DNA of 64,000 bases from contig CP129490.1 of the NCBI GenBank assembly GCA_030584085.1, forward strand, positions 2,761,511 through 2,825,510, written 5' to 3'. Made by a program: the position numbers and the translations under genes. Positions 53,480 through 62,898 of this stretch are shown here, one piece after another. Position 1 is the stretch's first letter. Every line of letters starts with the position of its first letter. The notes under the pieces were generated by a model that did not search any database, was not told the origin of the DNA, and saw only the letters and a program-made list of their open reading frames with translations. The stretch comes from Melioribacteraceae bacterium (GTDB taxonomy: Bacteria; Bacteroidota; Ignavibacteria; Ignavibacteriales; Melioribacteraceae).

Positions 53480-55759
53480 ATGGATCTATATCTAATAATT
53501 GTAATCGTACTTTTTGTTTTAGCCGTTTCCGATTTAGTTGTCGGTGTAAGTAATGATGCGGTAAACTTTCTAAATTCCGCAATCGGTTCGCGCGTTGCAC
53601 CCAGACATATAATTTTAATAATTGCGAGTCTTGGAATCTTAGTTGGAACTACCTTTTCAAGTGGAATAATGGAAGTTGCCCGTAAGGGAATTTTTAATCC
53701 TGAAATGTTTCTGTTCTCCGATATAATGGTCGTGTTCCTAGCCGTGATGATTACTGATGTTTTATTGCTGGATTTATTTAACACATTTAGTCTTCCTACA
53801 TCAACAACCGTATCTATTGTGTTTGAATTACTTGGCGCTTCGGTTGCAGTTGCGTCAATAAAAGTAATTCAATTAGATGGTGGAATAGACCAAATGATTG
53901 CATTCATTAATACGAGTAAAGCATTAGCAATCATTTCAGGTATTCTTCTTTCTGTGGTAATTTCATTTACGGTTGGTGCATTAATTCAATACCTAATTCG
54001 CTTGTTGTTTACTTTTAATTATTCAAAAAAACTAAAAGTATTCGGAGGACTTTGGGGCGGATTTGCACTAAGCTTTATACTCTATTTTATTCTTGTTAAG
54101 GGAGCTAAAGGTTCGTCTTTTTTAAACGCAGAACAGTCTAAGTGGATTCTTGATCATAGTTTTCAAATAATTTCGATCAGTTTCGTTACATTCGGTATTA
54201 TCTTCCAATTTCTCGCGATGTTTACTAAGGTAAATATTTTCAAACCCATTGTTCTGGTAGGAACTTTTGCACTTGCATTAGCATTTGCCGCGAACGATCT
54301 TGTTAATTTTATCGGTGTTCCTCTCGCCGGATTCAGTTCTTATTTAATTGCCCAGGCAAGTGCCGATCCTTCTTCATTATTAATGGAAGCACTTAGAGAA
54401 CCGGTAACCACAGAGACTGTTCTTCTATTAGCCGCTGGAATAATTATGGTGGTAACACTGTGGTTTTCTAAAAAAGCTCAGTCAGTTACTAAGACAGAAG
54501 TAAATCTAGGAAGACAATTTGAGGGATTTGAGAGATTTGAGTCATCACTTTTATCTCGTGTAATTGTTAGAATGGGTCTTTCTCTTGGTGACGGGATTAA
54601 AAAGATGTTACCCCAATCTCTATTAAAAATGATTAATAGAAGAATGGATAAGAGTAAATATTTCGAAGAAAAATCCAAAGACGGAGAAGTTCCATCGTTT
54701 GATTTACTGCGAGCCTCGGTAAACTTAATGGTAGCAAGTGTTCTGATTTCATTTGCGACTTCACTTAAGTTACCTCTTTCAACAACATATGTTACTTTCA
54801 TGGTTGCTATGGGTACTTCTTTCTCCGATAAGTCATGGGGAAGAGAAAGCGCAGTTTATAGAATAAATGGTGTTCTTACTGTTATTGGTGGGTGGTTCTT
54901 CACTGCATTTATGGCTTTTACCGCTTCGGCATTATTTGCTACTGCAATTTATTTTGGTGGGATGATAGTAACTGCAATAATGCTAGGTATCGCAGCATAT
55001 ATAATTTTTAGAACGCATATTTTACACAAGTTGCGCTCAGCCGAAGAAGATGAGAATGAGAAATCCTTAGCTGAAGAAGATAAAACCGGCGAGGATGCAA
55101 TTATCAAATGTGTTACGAAGACTCAAAAATATCTAGATGCGGTTGGTAAAACTGTAGCAAACTCTTTTGATGGACTTGCTGCCGGTGATAGGGATAAACT
55201 TAAGAAAACAAAAAAAGAAGCCAAGAAAATTAGGAAATTAGCTGATTCGATAACTTCAAATATTTTTAAAACTATTCAAATATTGGAAGAACATGAAATA
55301 AATGAAAACCATAGATTTGGGAAAATCATTGCATCTATTCAAGAGATTTCTAATAATGTTACTTCGCTGGTCGGAAGAAGTTTCGGACATATTGATAACA
55401 ACCATAATAAGCCGGTTAAAGAACAGCTTACTGAACTATTCGAAATAGAAAAATTACTTTCACAACAAATTGATGTGACTATAACCTCTTTAAGTATTGA
55501 TAAGGAATTTAATTCCGAGAAGATTGAAGAATCAATTAAAGAACTCAAGAAAAGTTTGAAGAAATTTGATAAAAATCAATTCAGCAGAATTAAGAAAAAA
55601 GCTACCAGCACAAGAAGCAGCATGTTGTTCATAAGTTTACTTGGAGATGCCGAAAATATTTCTGAGCAAATAAATACTTTGGCAATTATGTGTAATGATA
55701 CCACGAAACCGTTGATTAAAGATGGCGTCAAAGAAAAACCCGATGTAAAAAAAGCTTAA
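53480..55759 (+). CDS. pitA: PiT-family phosphate transporter with C-terminal cytoplasmic helical domain
   Basis: 759-residue inorganic phosphate permease. The N-terminal repeat has the PiT signature SNDAVNFLNSAIGSR, repeated as ANDLVNFIGVPLAG in the second half. About ten to twelve membrane helices lie between residues 1 and 515. The remaining 240 residues are charged, helical and PhoU-like (DRDKLKKTKKEAKKIRKLAD), longer than the classic 400-500-residue PiT proteins. The tail may regulate transport by phosphate status. A strong terminator follows inside the convergent gene. Confidence 0.88.
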   Translation: MDLYLIIVIVLFVLAVSDLVVGVSNDAVNFLNSAIGSRVAPRHIILIIASLGILVGTTFSSGIMEVARKGIFNPEMFLFSDIMVVFLAVMITDVLLLDLFNTFSLPTSTTVSIVFELLGASVAVASIKVIQLDGGIDQMIAFINTSKALAIISGILLSVVISFTVGALIQYLIRLLFTFNYSKKLKVFGGLWGGFALSFILYFILVKGAKGSSFLNAEQSKWILDHSFQIISISFVTFGIIFQFLAMFTKVNIFKPIVLVGTFALALAFAANDLVNFIGVPLAGFSSYLIAQASADPSSLLMEALREPVTTETVLLLAAGIIMVVTLWFSKKAQSVTKTEVNLGRQFEGFERFESSLLSRVIVRMGLSLGDGIKKMLPQSLLKMINRRMDKSKYFEEKSKDGEVPSFDLLRASVNLMVASVLISFATSLKLPLSTTYVTFMVAMGTSFSDKSWGRESAVYRINGVLTVIGGWFFTAFMAFTASALFATAIYFGGMIVTAIMLGIAAYIIFRTHILHKLRSAEEDENEKSLAEEDKTGEDAIIKCVTKTQKYLDAVGKTVANSFDGLAAGDRDKLKKTKKEAKKIRKLADSITSNIFKTIQILEEHEINENHRFGKIIASIQEISNNVTSLVGRSFGHIDNNHNKPVKEQLTELFEIEKLLSQQIDVTITSLSIDKEFNSEKIEESIKELKKSLKKFDKNQFSRIKKKATSTRSSMLFISLLGDAENISEQINTLAIMCNDTTKPLIKDGVKEKPDVKKA

Positions 55760-55772
55760 GAATTTACCAAAA

Positions 55773-56201
55773 TCATTTTAGAAAATTAAGATATGATTCA
55801 CTAAAAAGAGTTAGTAATATTACTAGCTCTTTTTTATTTATTTTTTTTATCGCTTTATTTATGGAAAGCCATTGCCGTTCCCTAGTATTTTTCTCATCCC
55901 AATTTTTATGTACTTTTTCTACTTGAAGAAGATACACTTTTACTCGACATTTCCCTCCCCACTTTTTATAAGTATATTCATCAAATAATTTATCGATCAG
56001 ATTACCTGAAACACCGGCTTCTTCTAATGCTTCTTTTACAGCTGATTGTTGAGGAGAAAGACCAATTTCAATTATACCTTTAGGAATGATCCAGTTTTTC
56101 TTAATGCGGCTTGTAACTAAAAGCACTTCAAGCTTACCGCTCTTGAATCTAAATGGGATAACTGCTGACTGATTGTAATACCAACTTGGTTTAGTTTTCA
56201 T
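55773..56201 (-). CDS. NUDIX hydrolase
   Basis: 142-residue NUDIX enzyme of the diphosphoinositol/dinucleotide type. The NUDIX box reads GIIEIGLSPQQSAVKEALEE plus AG, preceded by WIIPKG. Its substrate is probably a nucleotide-linked diphosphate, but cannot be specified. The terminator of the convergent PiT gene lies within its 3' coding sequence. It is single on its strand. Confidence 0.83.
   Translation of the reverse strand: MKTKPSWYYNQSAVIPFRFKSGKLEVLLVTSRIKKNWIIPKGIIEIGLSPQQSAVKEALEEAGVSGNLIDKLFDEYTYKKWGGKCRVKVYLLQVEKVHKNWDEKNTRERQWLSINKAIKKINKKELVILLTLFSESYLNFLK
55803..55834 (+). terminator. Terminator of the PiT gene, inside the convergent NUDIX gene
   Basis: Near-perfect palindrome: arms AAAAAGAGTTAGTAAT (55803-55818) and ATTACTAGCTCTTTTT (55819-55834), with one T-G pair, and then a long T-rich tract. 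It starts 43 bases after the PiT stop codon. It lies wholly in NUDIX coding sequence. Confidence 0.8.
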
Positions 56202-56313
56202 AATAATTTTTTATTTAAGAAAAAGTATAAGAGAAATTACATTGTAAAAATATTAATCTGTCGATACAAGTAATTAAGTAAATTTCATTTTATTTTAATA
56301 AGGGGAATCTGGA

Positions 56314-56919
56314 GTGTGCGTGCAAAATATCGATTTCAACTTAGTTGAGAGATATGTTAAGGATATTTTTAATATTAACTATGATGATAAATATACTTAC
56401 CATGATCTAACACATACTAAATCTGTTGTAGAATTTGTTATCAAAATTGCAATCGCAGAAAATATTAATCGCGATGAATTAGATCTAATTAAAATTGCGG
56501 CTTGGTTTCACGATACCGGCTACCTCTTTAACCCTCAGAATCATGAAGAAAAAAGTTGTGAAATTGCAGAGTCTTTTTTACAAAAAAATCATTTTACAAA
56601 ATCTGAAATTGACAAAATAAAAAAGATCATAATGGCGACTAAAGTTCCGCATAATCCAGCATCACATTTAGAAAAGATAATTTGTGATGCCGATTTACAT
56701 CATCTTGGCGAAAATGATTTTTATAAGCGAAATGATCTTTTTAGATTGGAACTTGAAAAAACATCAGGAACAATATTTACTGAAAACGAGTGGATTTTAA
56801 GTACATTGGAATTTCTTAAGGAGCATAAATTTTTTACACAATTTGCAATCAATAATTTTGATCCTCAAAAAAGAAATTATATAAAAGAACTTAGACAAAT
56901 GTTGCAAGAGTTATCTTGA
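56314..56919 (+). CDS. HD-domain phosphohydrolase
   Basis: 201-residue HD-superfamily protein. The metal-binding pattern is YHDLTHTKSVVEF, then AAWFHDTGYLF (the HD doublet) and a later CDADLHHLG with the fourth Asp. It hydrolyses some nucleotide or phosphate ester. The start is GTG; 56314 (AGGGG eight bases upstream) and 56320 (GGAG five bases upstream) are both possible. It precedes sixA by 36 bases. Confidence 0.8.
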   Translation: MCVQNIDFNLVERYVKDIFNINYDDKYTYHDLTHTKSVVEFVIKIAIAENINRDELDLIKIAAWFHDTGYLFNPQNHEEKSCEIAESFLQKNHFTKSEIDKIKKIIMATKVPHNPASHLEKIICDADLHHLGENDFYKRNDLFRLELEKTSGTIFTENEWILSTLEFLKEHKFFTQFAINNFDPQKRNYIKELRQMLQELS

Positions 56920-56955
56920 ATTATTATTTGTACAAACTGAGAAGATGATCTATAT

Positions 56956-57453
56956 ATGAAAAAAATATATTTAGTTAGACATGCGAAATCAAGTTGGAAA
57001 GATCCATTGTTGGATGATGTTGAACGTCCTTTAAATAATCGTGGAAAACGTGACGCACCATTTATGGGTAATATCTTAAAACAACTAGAGATTATACCGG
57101 ATAAAGTAATAACGAGTCCGGCAAAACGCGCCAAGAAAACAGCAAAGATGATCTGCAGAGAAATCAACTATCCATCTGCTGAGATAAGAACTTCTAGAAT
57201 TCTTTATGAACACAGCATTGATGAGGTCATCGAGTTATTACAAAACACTGATGATGATATTAATTCGATAATGCTTGTCGGACATAATCCAACATTAACA
57301 TCGCTTAATAATTATTTGTCCGATATTAGGATAGATAATATTCCTACCTGTGGTATTGTATTTCTCGAATTTAGAACTGATGTTTGGAAAGATGTAGGTA
57401 TTGAAACCGGCAAACTTGTAAAGTTCGAATATCCCAAAAAGTATTTAATCTAA
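56956..57453 (+). CDS. sixA: Phosphohistidine phosphatase, SixA type
   Basis: 165-residue histidine phosphatase. It starts KKIYLVRHAKSSW with catalytic His9, has TSPAKRAKKTAKMI, and the second His in VGHNPTL. SixA removes phosphate from histidines of phosphotransfer proteins in two-component and PTS systems. It is probably cotranscribed with the HD gene. The hybrid kinase at 20194 is one conceivable partner but lies far away. Confidence 0.88.
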   Translation: MKKIYLVRHAKSSWKDPLLDDVERPLNNRGKRDAPFMGNILKQLEIIPDKVITSPAKRAKKTAKMICREINYPSAEIRTSRILYEHSIDEVIELLQNTDDDINSIMLVGHNPTLTSLNNYLSDIRIDNIPTCGIVFLEFRTDVWKDVGIETGKLVKFEYPKKYLI

Positions 57454-57464
57454 TTATCAATTAG

Positions 57465-60074
57465 CTAGAAAGCCATTTGAGTATCGAAATAAAAATTATG
57501 TTCATCATTTGATCTGCCATAGCTCAAGGTAAACACCAAATCTCTTTCAAGAAAGCTTGTCCACAAACCACCGCCAAAAGACGGATGCCATTTTGTTGAA
57601 GTTTGAGTGCTTGTAAAAACACGTCCAACTTCTGCAAAAAGATGAATTCCCACTTCACCTTTAACAATAATTTTATTATCCATCAATTTAGTACGCAGTT
57701 CACTTTGAAAAGAAACAGCTGCATCACCGGAAAATCTTTCTCTTGTAAAACCGCGCAAGTTATCATCTCCGCCAAGAAAAATTGCATTGAAGAAAGGATA
57801 TCTTCCCCAATTTTTTCCTCCGCTCGCTCTCAAAGCAATAGTAGATAATATTGGATAATTAAATGTGAGATATTTTCTTATGTCATATTTTAGTTGAAAA
57901 AACTCGTCGTTTAGTTCAAAAGATTCGGTAAAGTATTTACCGGAAATATTTACGTAGTCACCAACCGTGGTATAATAAATATTGTCTCGCGAATCGATTT
58001 GAAAAATTAGGTTTGCACCAAATGATTGTAATTCCCCGGTTCCGTAATCGTCAAAACGGAAGGAATTTATTAAAGTAGGTGTCAGCAGATTTGTTTTTGT
58101 GTATTCATAAAAAACACCGGCTTTAATATCAGAGTGTTGATTGAGATTAATCTTTAATTGCGGATTGATTAAGAAAAGCTCTTGGTTAAGCTTATAGTAA
58201 TTTGATCGAAATAGATCAGAGTTGTATTCATTATTATTTCCAAAACCAAAATAATTAGTAAAACTTAGTTCGTTCATTTTAATATCAATAACAAAATCCG
58301 TTTTACCTACTACATCTATAAACTCGCCGAAATATTCTAAGTTAAATCTCTTTAAAGCAAAGCCATATAAAAAAGAAATCCGTTGTAAATATTCATAAGG
58401 AATTTTTCTGAAGTTATAACTGTAGAGACTAATATTACCACCAAGAATAACTCCCTCAAAAGTTGAATAACCGGCATCCGGAAGTAGCACAACTCGACTT
58501 CCAAAATCACTTTGCGATTCAAGATTTTTATGAATGTTCATTTCTTCATATCGCCAAAATGTTTCATCTATAGAAGTGCTACTTCCGGCAATAAATGAAT
58601 TTTTACCTTCTGAATCATAGAACAAAGTTTTTGTTTCTTCATCTTTCAATGGTGTTATCGATAAAAAATATCCATTAACTTTTGAGTTATCTGCAAATAC
58701 ATCATTGCCTTCTCCTCCAATTATTCTAATAGGTAAACCACAATCAACCTCACCGGTAACAAGACAATTGTCGTCGCCATCGAGCATAAAAATTCTTATT
58801 TCATCAGTAATTTCATTACTAAATATTTTCTTGAAAATTAGATTAACCGCCGGTAGTTGCCCTGAAAAATCATCACCAAAAATAGAAACAGAAGTTGTAG
58901 AGTCACTTAATCTTTCGACTAAAACATAATCATCTTTTTGCGAACCGTATATAATCGCAACCTTATTTATTACTTCATAATAATCTTCAGATGCTGACTT
59001 AAGTTTATCACGGCGAATTTTCAGCAGGTTAATTATCTCTGATTTCTCTTCAACAAAATTCTCTCCCATTACTGAATTAACTGAGTTAGTAATTACAAAA
59101 TCGCTGAGAGATTCTTGTATAAAGGTTGTTAATGAATCCCATTTTTGTTTGCTTATCTGTGTTAGTAATCTCTTATCTAAATGTATTTCCGGATCATAAT
59201 GCGGGTCAATTGAAGATATATTCTTGCCGAAGCTTTTTACTTGAGGGACAAGAAATTCAACACCCATTGTTCCCAACCCGTCAAATTTTGAAATTGTTGT
59301 AATTCGATCCGAGCTTATAGGGTGCCAAACAGATTTATAATTATCTTGTCTCAACTGCCATTGCCAGCCCATTGTGCTTCTATTCCAATTACCTAAGAGT
59401 AAATCTATCAATCTGATCTTAAAAAACTCTATAGCATTTACCGCGCTTAATGGATCTGCTTCAATTTTATTCAAAACCTCAAGGGTAGAAACTAAATTTG
59501 TTGATGGATTTTCGTTTGCTTTAAAATTTTCTTCTAAAATTCCGGGTTCATTAAAAAACTTAAAATCGATTTGACTTTGTAGTTTTCCTTCGGATAAAAT
59601 CACTAAACGAGGATTTGTTTGATATACATTAACCGCTTTTAATAAATTTGATGATATAATTTTCGCAAACGGATTTATACCACTTAATTGATCATTCAAA
59701 AAATTATCAGCATAAATTTTTTCCAAGCCCTCCGGTAAAACATCAGAAGAAATATCCTCCAGCAATGAGAATTTATATCCTTTATGATCATTTGAAATTA
59801 AACTTAAATAGCTTTTGCCGGATTCAGTAGTATCAACTTTTATTTTAAGAAAATGATCATAAATATTTACGATGGGAATATCGATTGTATCGGTCCAAAA
59901 TGACCGCCAATTATCACCAAATAAAAATCTATGCATCGACCCGGCTTGATAATCGGCGTTTAGCGAAGTAGAATATTTCTTTAGTGAATCCGGTTGAGAG
60001 TAAATTGTAGCCGTAAGTATGAGTAAAAGTATAATAAAAAGAAAAAGTTGGATAAAGTATTTTTCTTTTTTCAT
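57465..60074 (-). CDS. Omp85-like outer-membrane barrel protein with N-terminal domain
   Basis: 869-residue outer-membrane protein. An N-terminal signal-type helix (about 8-28) is followed by a large periplasmic or surface domain containing RLIDLLLGNWNRSTMGWQWQ, a segment seen in Bacteroidota proteins where a phosphoesterase or similar domain is joined to a surface-antigen barrel. The last 350 residues are beta-barrel, with the Omp85 signature GGDDNLRGFTRERF and a C-terminal Phe. It is probably a protein or lipid transporter. Three-gene operon with the hydrolase and C39-like genes upstream. Confidence 0.72.
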   Translation of the reverse strand: MKKEKYFIQLFLFIILLLILTATIYSQPDSLKKYSTSLNADYQAGSMHRFLFGDNWRSFWTDTIDIPIVNIYDHFLKIKVDTTESGKSYLSLISNDHKGYKFSLLEDISSDVLPEGLEKIYADNFLNDQLSGINPFAKIISSNLLKAVNVYQTNPRLVILSEGKLQSQIDFKFFNEPGILEENFKANENPSTNLVSTLEVLNKIEADPLSAVNAIEFFKIRLIDLLLGNWNRSTMGWQWQLRQDNYKSVWHPISSDRITTISKFDGLGTMGVEFLVPQVKSFGKNISSIDPHYDPEIHLDKRLLTQISKQKWDSLTTFIQESLSDFVITNSVNSVMGENFVEEKSEIINLLKIRRDKLKSASEDYYEVINKVAIIYGSQKDDYVLVERLSDSTTSVSIFGDDFSGQLPAVNLIFKKIFSNEITDEIRIFMLDGDDNCLVTGEVDCGLPIRIIGGEGNDVFADNSKVNGYFLSITPLKDEETKTLFYDSEGKNSFIAGSSTSIDETFWRYEEMNIHKNLESQSDFGSRVVLLPDAGYSTFEGVILGGNISLYSYNFRKIPYEYLQRISFLYGFALKRFNLEYFGEFIDVVGKTDFVIDIKMNELSFTNYFGFGNNNEYNSDLFRSNYYKLNQELFLINPQLKINLNQHSDIKAGVFYEYTKTNLLTPTLINSFRFDDYGTGELQSFGANLIFQIDSRDNIYYTTVGDYVNISGKYFTESFELNDEFFQLKYDIRKYLTFNYPILSTIALRASGGKNWGRYPFFNAIFLGGDDNLRGFTRERFSGDAAVSFQSELRTKLMDNKIIVKGEVGIHLFAEVGRVFTSTQTSTKWHPSFGGGLWTSFLERDLVFTLSYGRSNDEHNFYFDTQMAF

Positions 60075-60082
60075 TGAGGCGT

Positions 60083-60640
60083 TTATTTAACTAACTTAGA
60101 AACGGATTTAAATTCATCGGTACCACATACATTAAGAAGTTCGAATAGAATAGATTCTGTTGTTGTAACTTCTGCACCGTTTGATCGCATCCTATCTAAA
60201 GCAATTTTATAATCAGTTTCTTTTCTTGAAGAAACAGCATCCGCTGCAATATCAACTTGAAAATCATTTGATAACAAATCCAAAACAGTTTGCTGCACGC
60301 AAACATGTGATTCAATTCCACAGACAATAATTTGTGAAAAACTTCTCTTCTTAAATTCATCGAATAAATCGCCAGCACCACTACAGCTAAAACTCATTTT
60401 TTGAATCGCATTATTTTTTAATTCATTTTTTAATTGTGAAGCGGTTTCACCTAATCCTTTTGGATATTGTTCTGTATAATAAATTGGTACATTTAAAATT
60501 TTACAACCGCGAATCAATTTTAATGTATTCTCAATTACTAACTCATGCTGCTGCATAACACCGAGAATTCTTTCCTGAATATCTATAATTAATAGTGCTG
60601 ATTTTGTTCTGTCTAAAATTTTAGTATTCCGTTTCATCAA
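60083..60640 (-). CDS. Isochorismatase-family cysteine hydrolase
   Basis: 185-residue cysteine hydrolase (YcaC/nicotinamidase fold). The catalytic Asp20 in ALLIIDIQERI and the Cys in CGIESHVCVQQTVLDLL define the triad region; a Lys in the ELKNELKNN area may be the third residue. Substrates in the family include nicotinamide, isochorismate and ureido acids. The metal motif of nicotinamidases is not visible, so nicotinamide is unlikely. It is the middle gene of the operon. Confidence 0.8.
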   Translation of the reverse strand: MMKRNTKILDRTKSALLIIDIQERILGVMQQHELVIENTLKLIRGCKILNVPIYYTEQYPKGLGETASQLKNELKNNAIQKMSFSCSGAGDLFDEFKKRSFSQIIVCGIESHVCVQQTVLDLLSNDFQVDIAADAVSSRKETDYKIALDRMRSNGAEVTTTESILFELLNVCGTDEFKSVSKLVK

Positions 60641-60656
60641 TTGTCCTGATTATTTA

Positions 60657-61493
60657 TTAATAAATTGGATCCATGCCGTATTTACCGCAAGCATAAATCA
60701 TAAGCAAAGATGTTACATCAATCAAAGCATGTTTTTCTTCATCAATTGGAATGATTAAATCATATATATCGGCGATGAAATCCATATTTTCTAAAATATT
60801 GCTTAACTCTTTATAAGTCGGCATACCATGCCAATTTGCAACTTGTGTTACTAAGTTTTCTTTGTTCCTTCTTAAAAATTCTGAAAAAGAAATTGCATTG
60901 ATAGTAAGCTTTGTTCTTGGTCTTGTTATGCTAATAAGATCATTAAAATATTGATCCCATTTTAATGAAAGCGAAACATATTTTTTTGACATCAGTTGTT
61001 TCGCGGTTGCCGGTGTAAATTGTGCGCGTGTATAAGTTTTGAAGTTTGGAATAATTGCATAAGCATCATAACTAATAACACCATTATCCTTATCTTTGAA
61101 TCGCCAATAACGCAACAACTGTTCCGAATTTCTAATTACAATTACTTTATCTTGTTCACTATCAACAACAACATACTGGCCCCTTCCGTGATGAACCACG
61201 GTACACCAGTGTTCCCAGTTCTTGACACAAAGTAAACATGGTCTTCCTTTTGAAAGTTCGACATTAAGTGCTTTTCGCGCATCGTTTGGATTGCTGGATT
61301 GAATGTACTTCATCCTAACATTAAATTTTTTGGCTGCTTTCTCCAAACCAATTTCATCAGTGCCTGCCCACCAAGTACTTCCGGAAATTTGAGCGATTTG
61401 GTTTTCATGTTTGAAAATTCCAAGCATTACAAGGGCATATTTTAAAGCGAAAGGACCGCAGCGGTAACTATCGGGTTGAGGATAAAAACTCAT
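60657..61493 (-). CDS. C39-like papain-fold peptidase
   Basis: 278-residue protein with an N-terminal C39-type domain. Gln6 and catalytic Cys12 (QPDSYRCGPFA), His95 (WEHWCTVV) and Asp111 (VVVDSEQD) give the expected oxyanion Gln plus triad. The C-terminal half is helical and unrecognised, with a Trp/Tyr-rich middle. There is no signal peptide, so it is cytoplasmic. It faces the ATP-grasp gene at 61598 across a 104-base spacer that holds no other gene. Confidence 0.72.
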   Translation of the reverse strand: MSFYPQPDSYRCGPFALKYALVMLGIFKHENQIAQISGSTWWAGTDEIGLEKAAKKFNVRMKYIQSSNPNDARKALNVELSKGRPCLLCVKNWEHWCTVVHHGRGQYVVVDSEQDKVIVIRNSEQLLRYWRFKDKDNGVISYDAYAIIPNFKTYTRAQFTPATAKQLMSKKYVSLSLKWDQYFNDLISITRPRTKLTINAISFSEFLRRNKENLVTQVANWHGMPTYKELSNILENMDFIADIYDLIIPIDEEKHALIDVTSLLMIYACGKYGMDPIY

Positions 61494-61597
61494 AGATATT
61501 TTTATTTATTATGATTAGTAACAAGATGCTAAAATAACAAAACTTTTGTAAACCACTACAAATTTCTTTACTTTTTGAAAAATAAACGGAGAAATTT

Positions 61598-62641
61598 TTG
61601 AAAGTTGCTGTTATTTACAATGAAGAATATCCGGAACTAGATAGCGAGTATGCCACAGAGCTCCATAAGAAATTAGATTTTGAACCCTACTTCGAAATAA
61701 CGGAAAGTGACCCTATAAAAGAATATGCCGAGATTGCAGAAGATCTCAAGAAGGAAGGATTAGATGCATATATTCTGAATTTGCGCGATAATATTGATCA
61801 CTTTTTTAATGATTTGAATAAGAACAAACCCGATGTAGTTTTCAATTTTGTAGAAATTTATAAAGACCGTGCTGATCTAGAAATGTATTTTGCCGGTTTA
61901 TTAGAATTACTTAGAATTCCCTATACCGGAGCTCCACCGCTTGCTTTGGGAACATGCCAGAATAAAATGTTAACAAAAAAAATTCTTCGCTCAGTTGGAC
62001 TACGGACGGCAAATTATACCTACATTACAAAGCGACAAAAAATTTACCGACTCAACCTCAAATATCCCTTAATTACAAAACCGGCTTTTGAAGATGCCAG
62101 TGTTGGAATTGATGTTACTGCTGTTGTTACCAATCATAAGCAGCTTAAAGCGAGGATAGAATATATTCTTAATGAATTTCAGCAACCGGTATTAGTTGAA
62201 GAATATATTGACGGACGCGAGTTGAACGTCGCGATTCTCGGTGATAAGAAACCGAGAGTTTTGCCAATAAGCGAAATAGATTTTTCGGAAATGCCGGATC
62301 ATCTTTACAATATTGTAAGTTATCAAGCAAAGTGGGATCCGCTTCATGAAGCATATCATAAAACTATTCCAATTTGTCCGGCTCCACTAACAAAAAAAGT
62401 AGAAGCTGAAGCTAAAGAAATTGCGTTAAAATGTTTTAAAACTATGGGATGTCGCGATTACTGCCGTGTTGATATGCGACTTAATAATAAAAATAAACTG
62501 TATGTTTTAGAAGTAAATCCAAATCCTGATTTGACCGCAGATGCAGGATTTATGCGCTCGGCAAAATATGCCGGGATCTCATATAGAAAAGCATTAAAAA
62601 GAATAGTTATGCTTGCTGCGAAGAGAGGCGGAGTACTTTAA
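61598..62641 (+). CDS. ATP-grasp ligase, D-Ala-D-Ala ligase-like
   Basis: 347-residue ATP-grasp enzyme. The ATP-binding LITKPAFEDASVGI and EEYIDGRELNVAILG, and the metal-binding RVDMRLNNKNKLYVLEVNPN match D-Ala-D-Ala ligase, but the substrate end reads NPDLT rather than the NTLPGMT-type loop, so another amino acid or peptide may be joined. The start is TTG, supported by GGAG six bases upstream. It stands opposite the C39-like peptidase gene and is followed by the convergent toxin remnant, which it overlaps by four bases. Confidence 0.82.
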   Translation: MKVAVIYNEEYPELDSEYATELHKKLDFEPYFEITESDPIKEYAEIAEDLKKEGLDAYILNLRDNIDHFFNDLNKNKPDVVFNFVEIYKDRADLEMYFAGLLELLRIPYTGAPPLALGTCQNKMLTKKILRSVGLRTANYTYITKRQKIYRLNLKYPLITKPAFEDASVGIDVTAVVTNHKQLKARIEYILNEFQQPVLVEEYIDGRELNVAILGDKKPRVLPISEIDFSEMPDHLYNIVSYQAKWDPLHEAYHKTIPICPAPLTKKVEAEAKEIALKCFKTMGCRDYCRVDMRLNNKNKLYVLEVNPNPDLTADAGFMRSAKYAGISYRKALKRIVMLAAKRGGVL

Positions 62642-62898
62642 TTGTAGACATCTTTTCGATGACCTATTTTCAAAACTAAAATTAAAATTTCTTCAACTGA
62701 CACTTTATACACCACTCTATATTCACCAATTCTAAAAAACCAAAAACCTTTGTATTGACCTTTTAAGGGTTTGCCCAACTCTTTTGGATTTAGAGCTAAT
62801 TCATTTTCAATTTTGTTAAGAATTCTTAGACGATAGGTTTTATCAATCGATTTTCAATCCCTCTCAACACTTGCTTTATAAAGTATTTTATAAACCAA
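62638..62898 (-). pseudogene. relE: RelE/ParE-type toxin gene with in-frame TGA at codon 15
   Basis: Read on the minus strand from TTG 62898 it encodes VYKILYKASVERD, then TGA at 62856-62854, then KSIDKTYRLRILNK...GQYKGFWFFRIGEYRVVYKV and ends KIGHRKDVYN. This is a full RelE-family sequence of 86 residues apart from the stop codon, which sits where relatives have Leu. The TTG overlaps the antitoxin stop, the usual toxin-antitoxin arrangement. It is probably a single-base loss of function. Confidence 0.82.
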
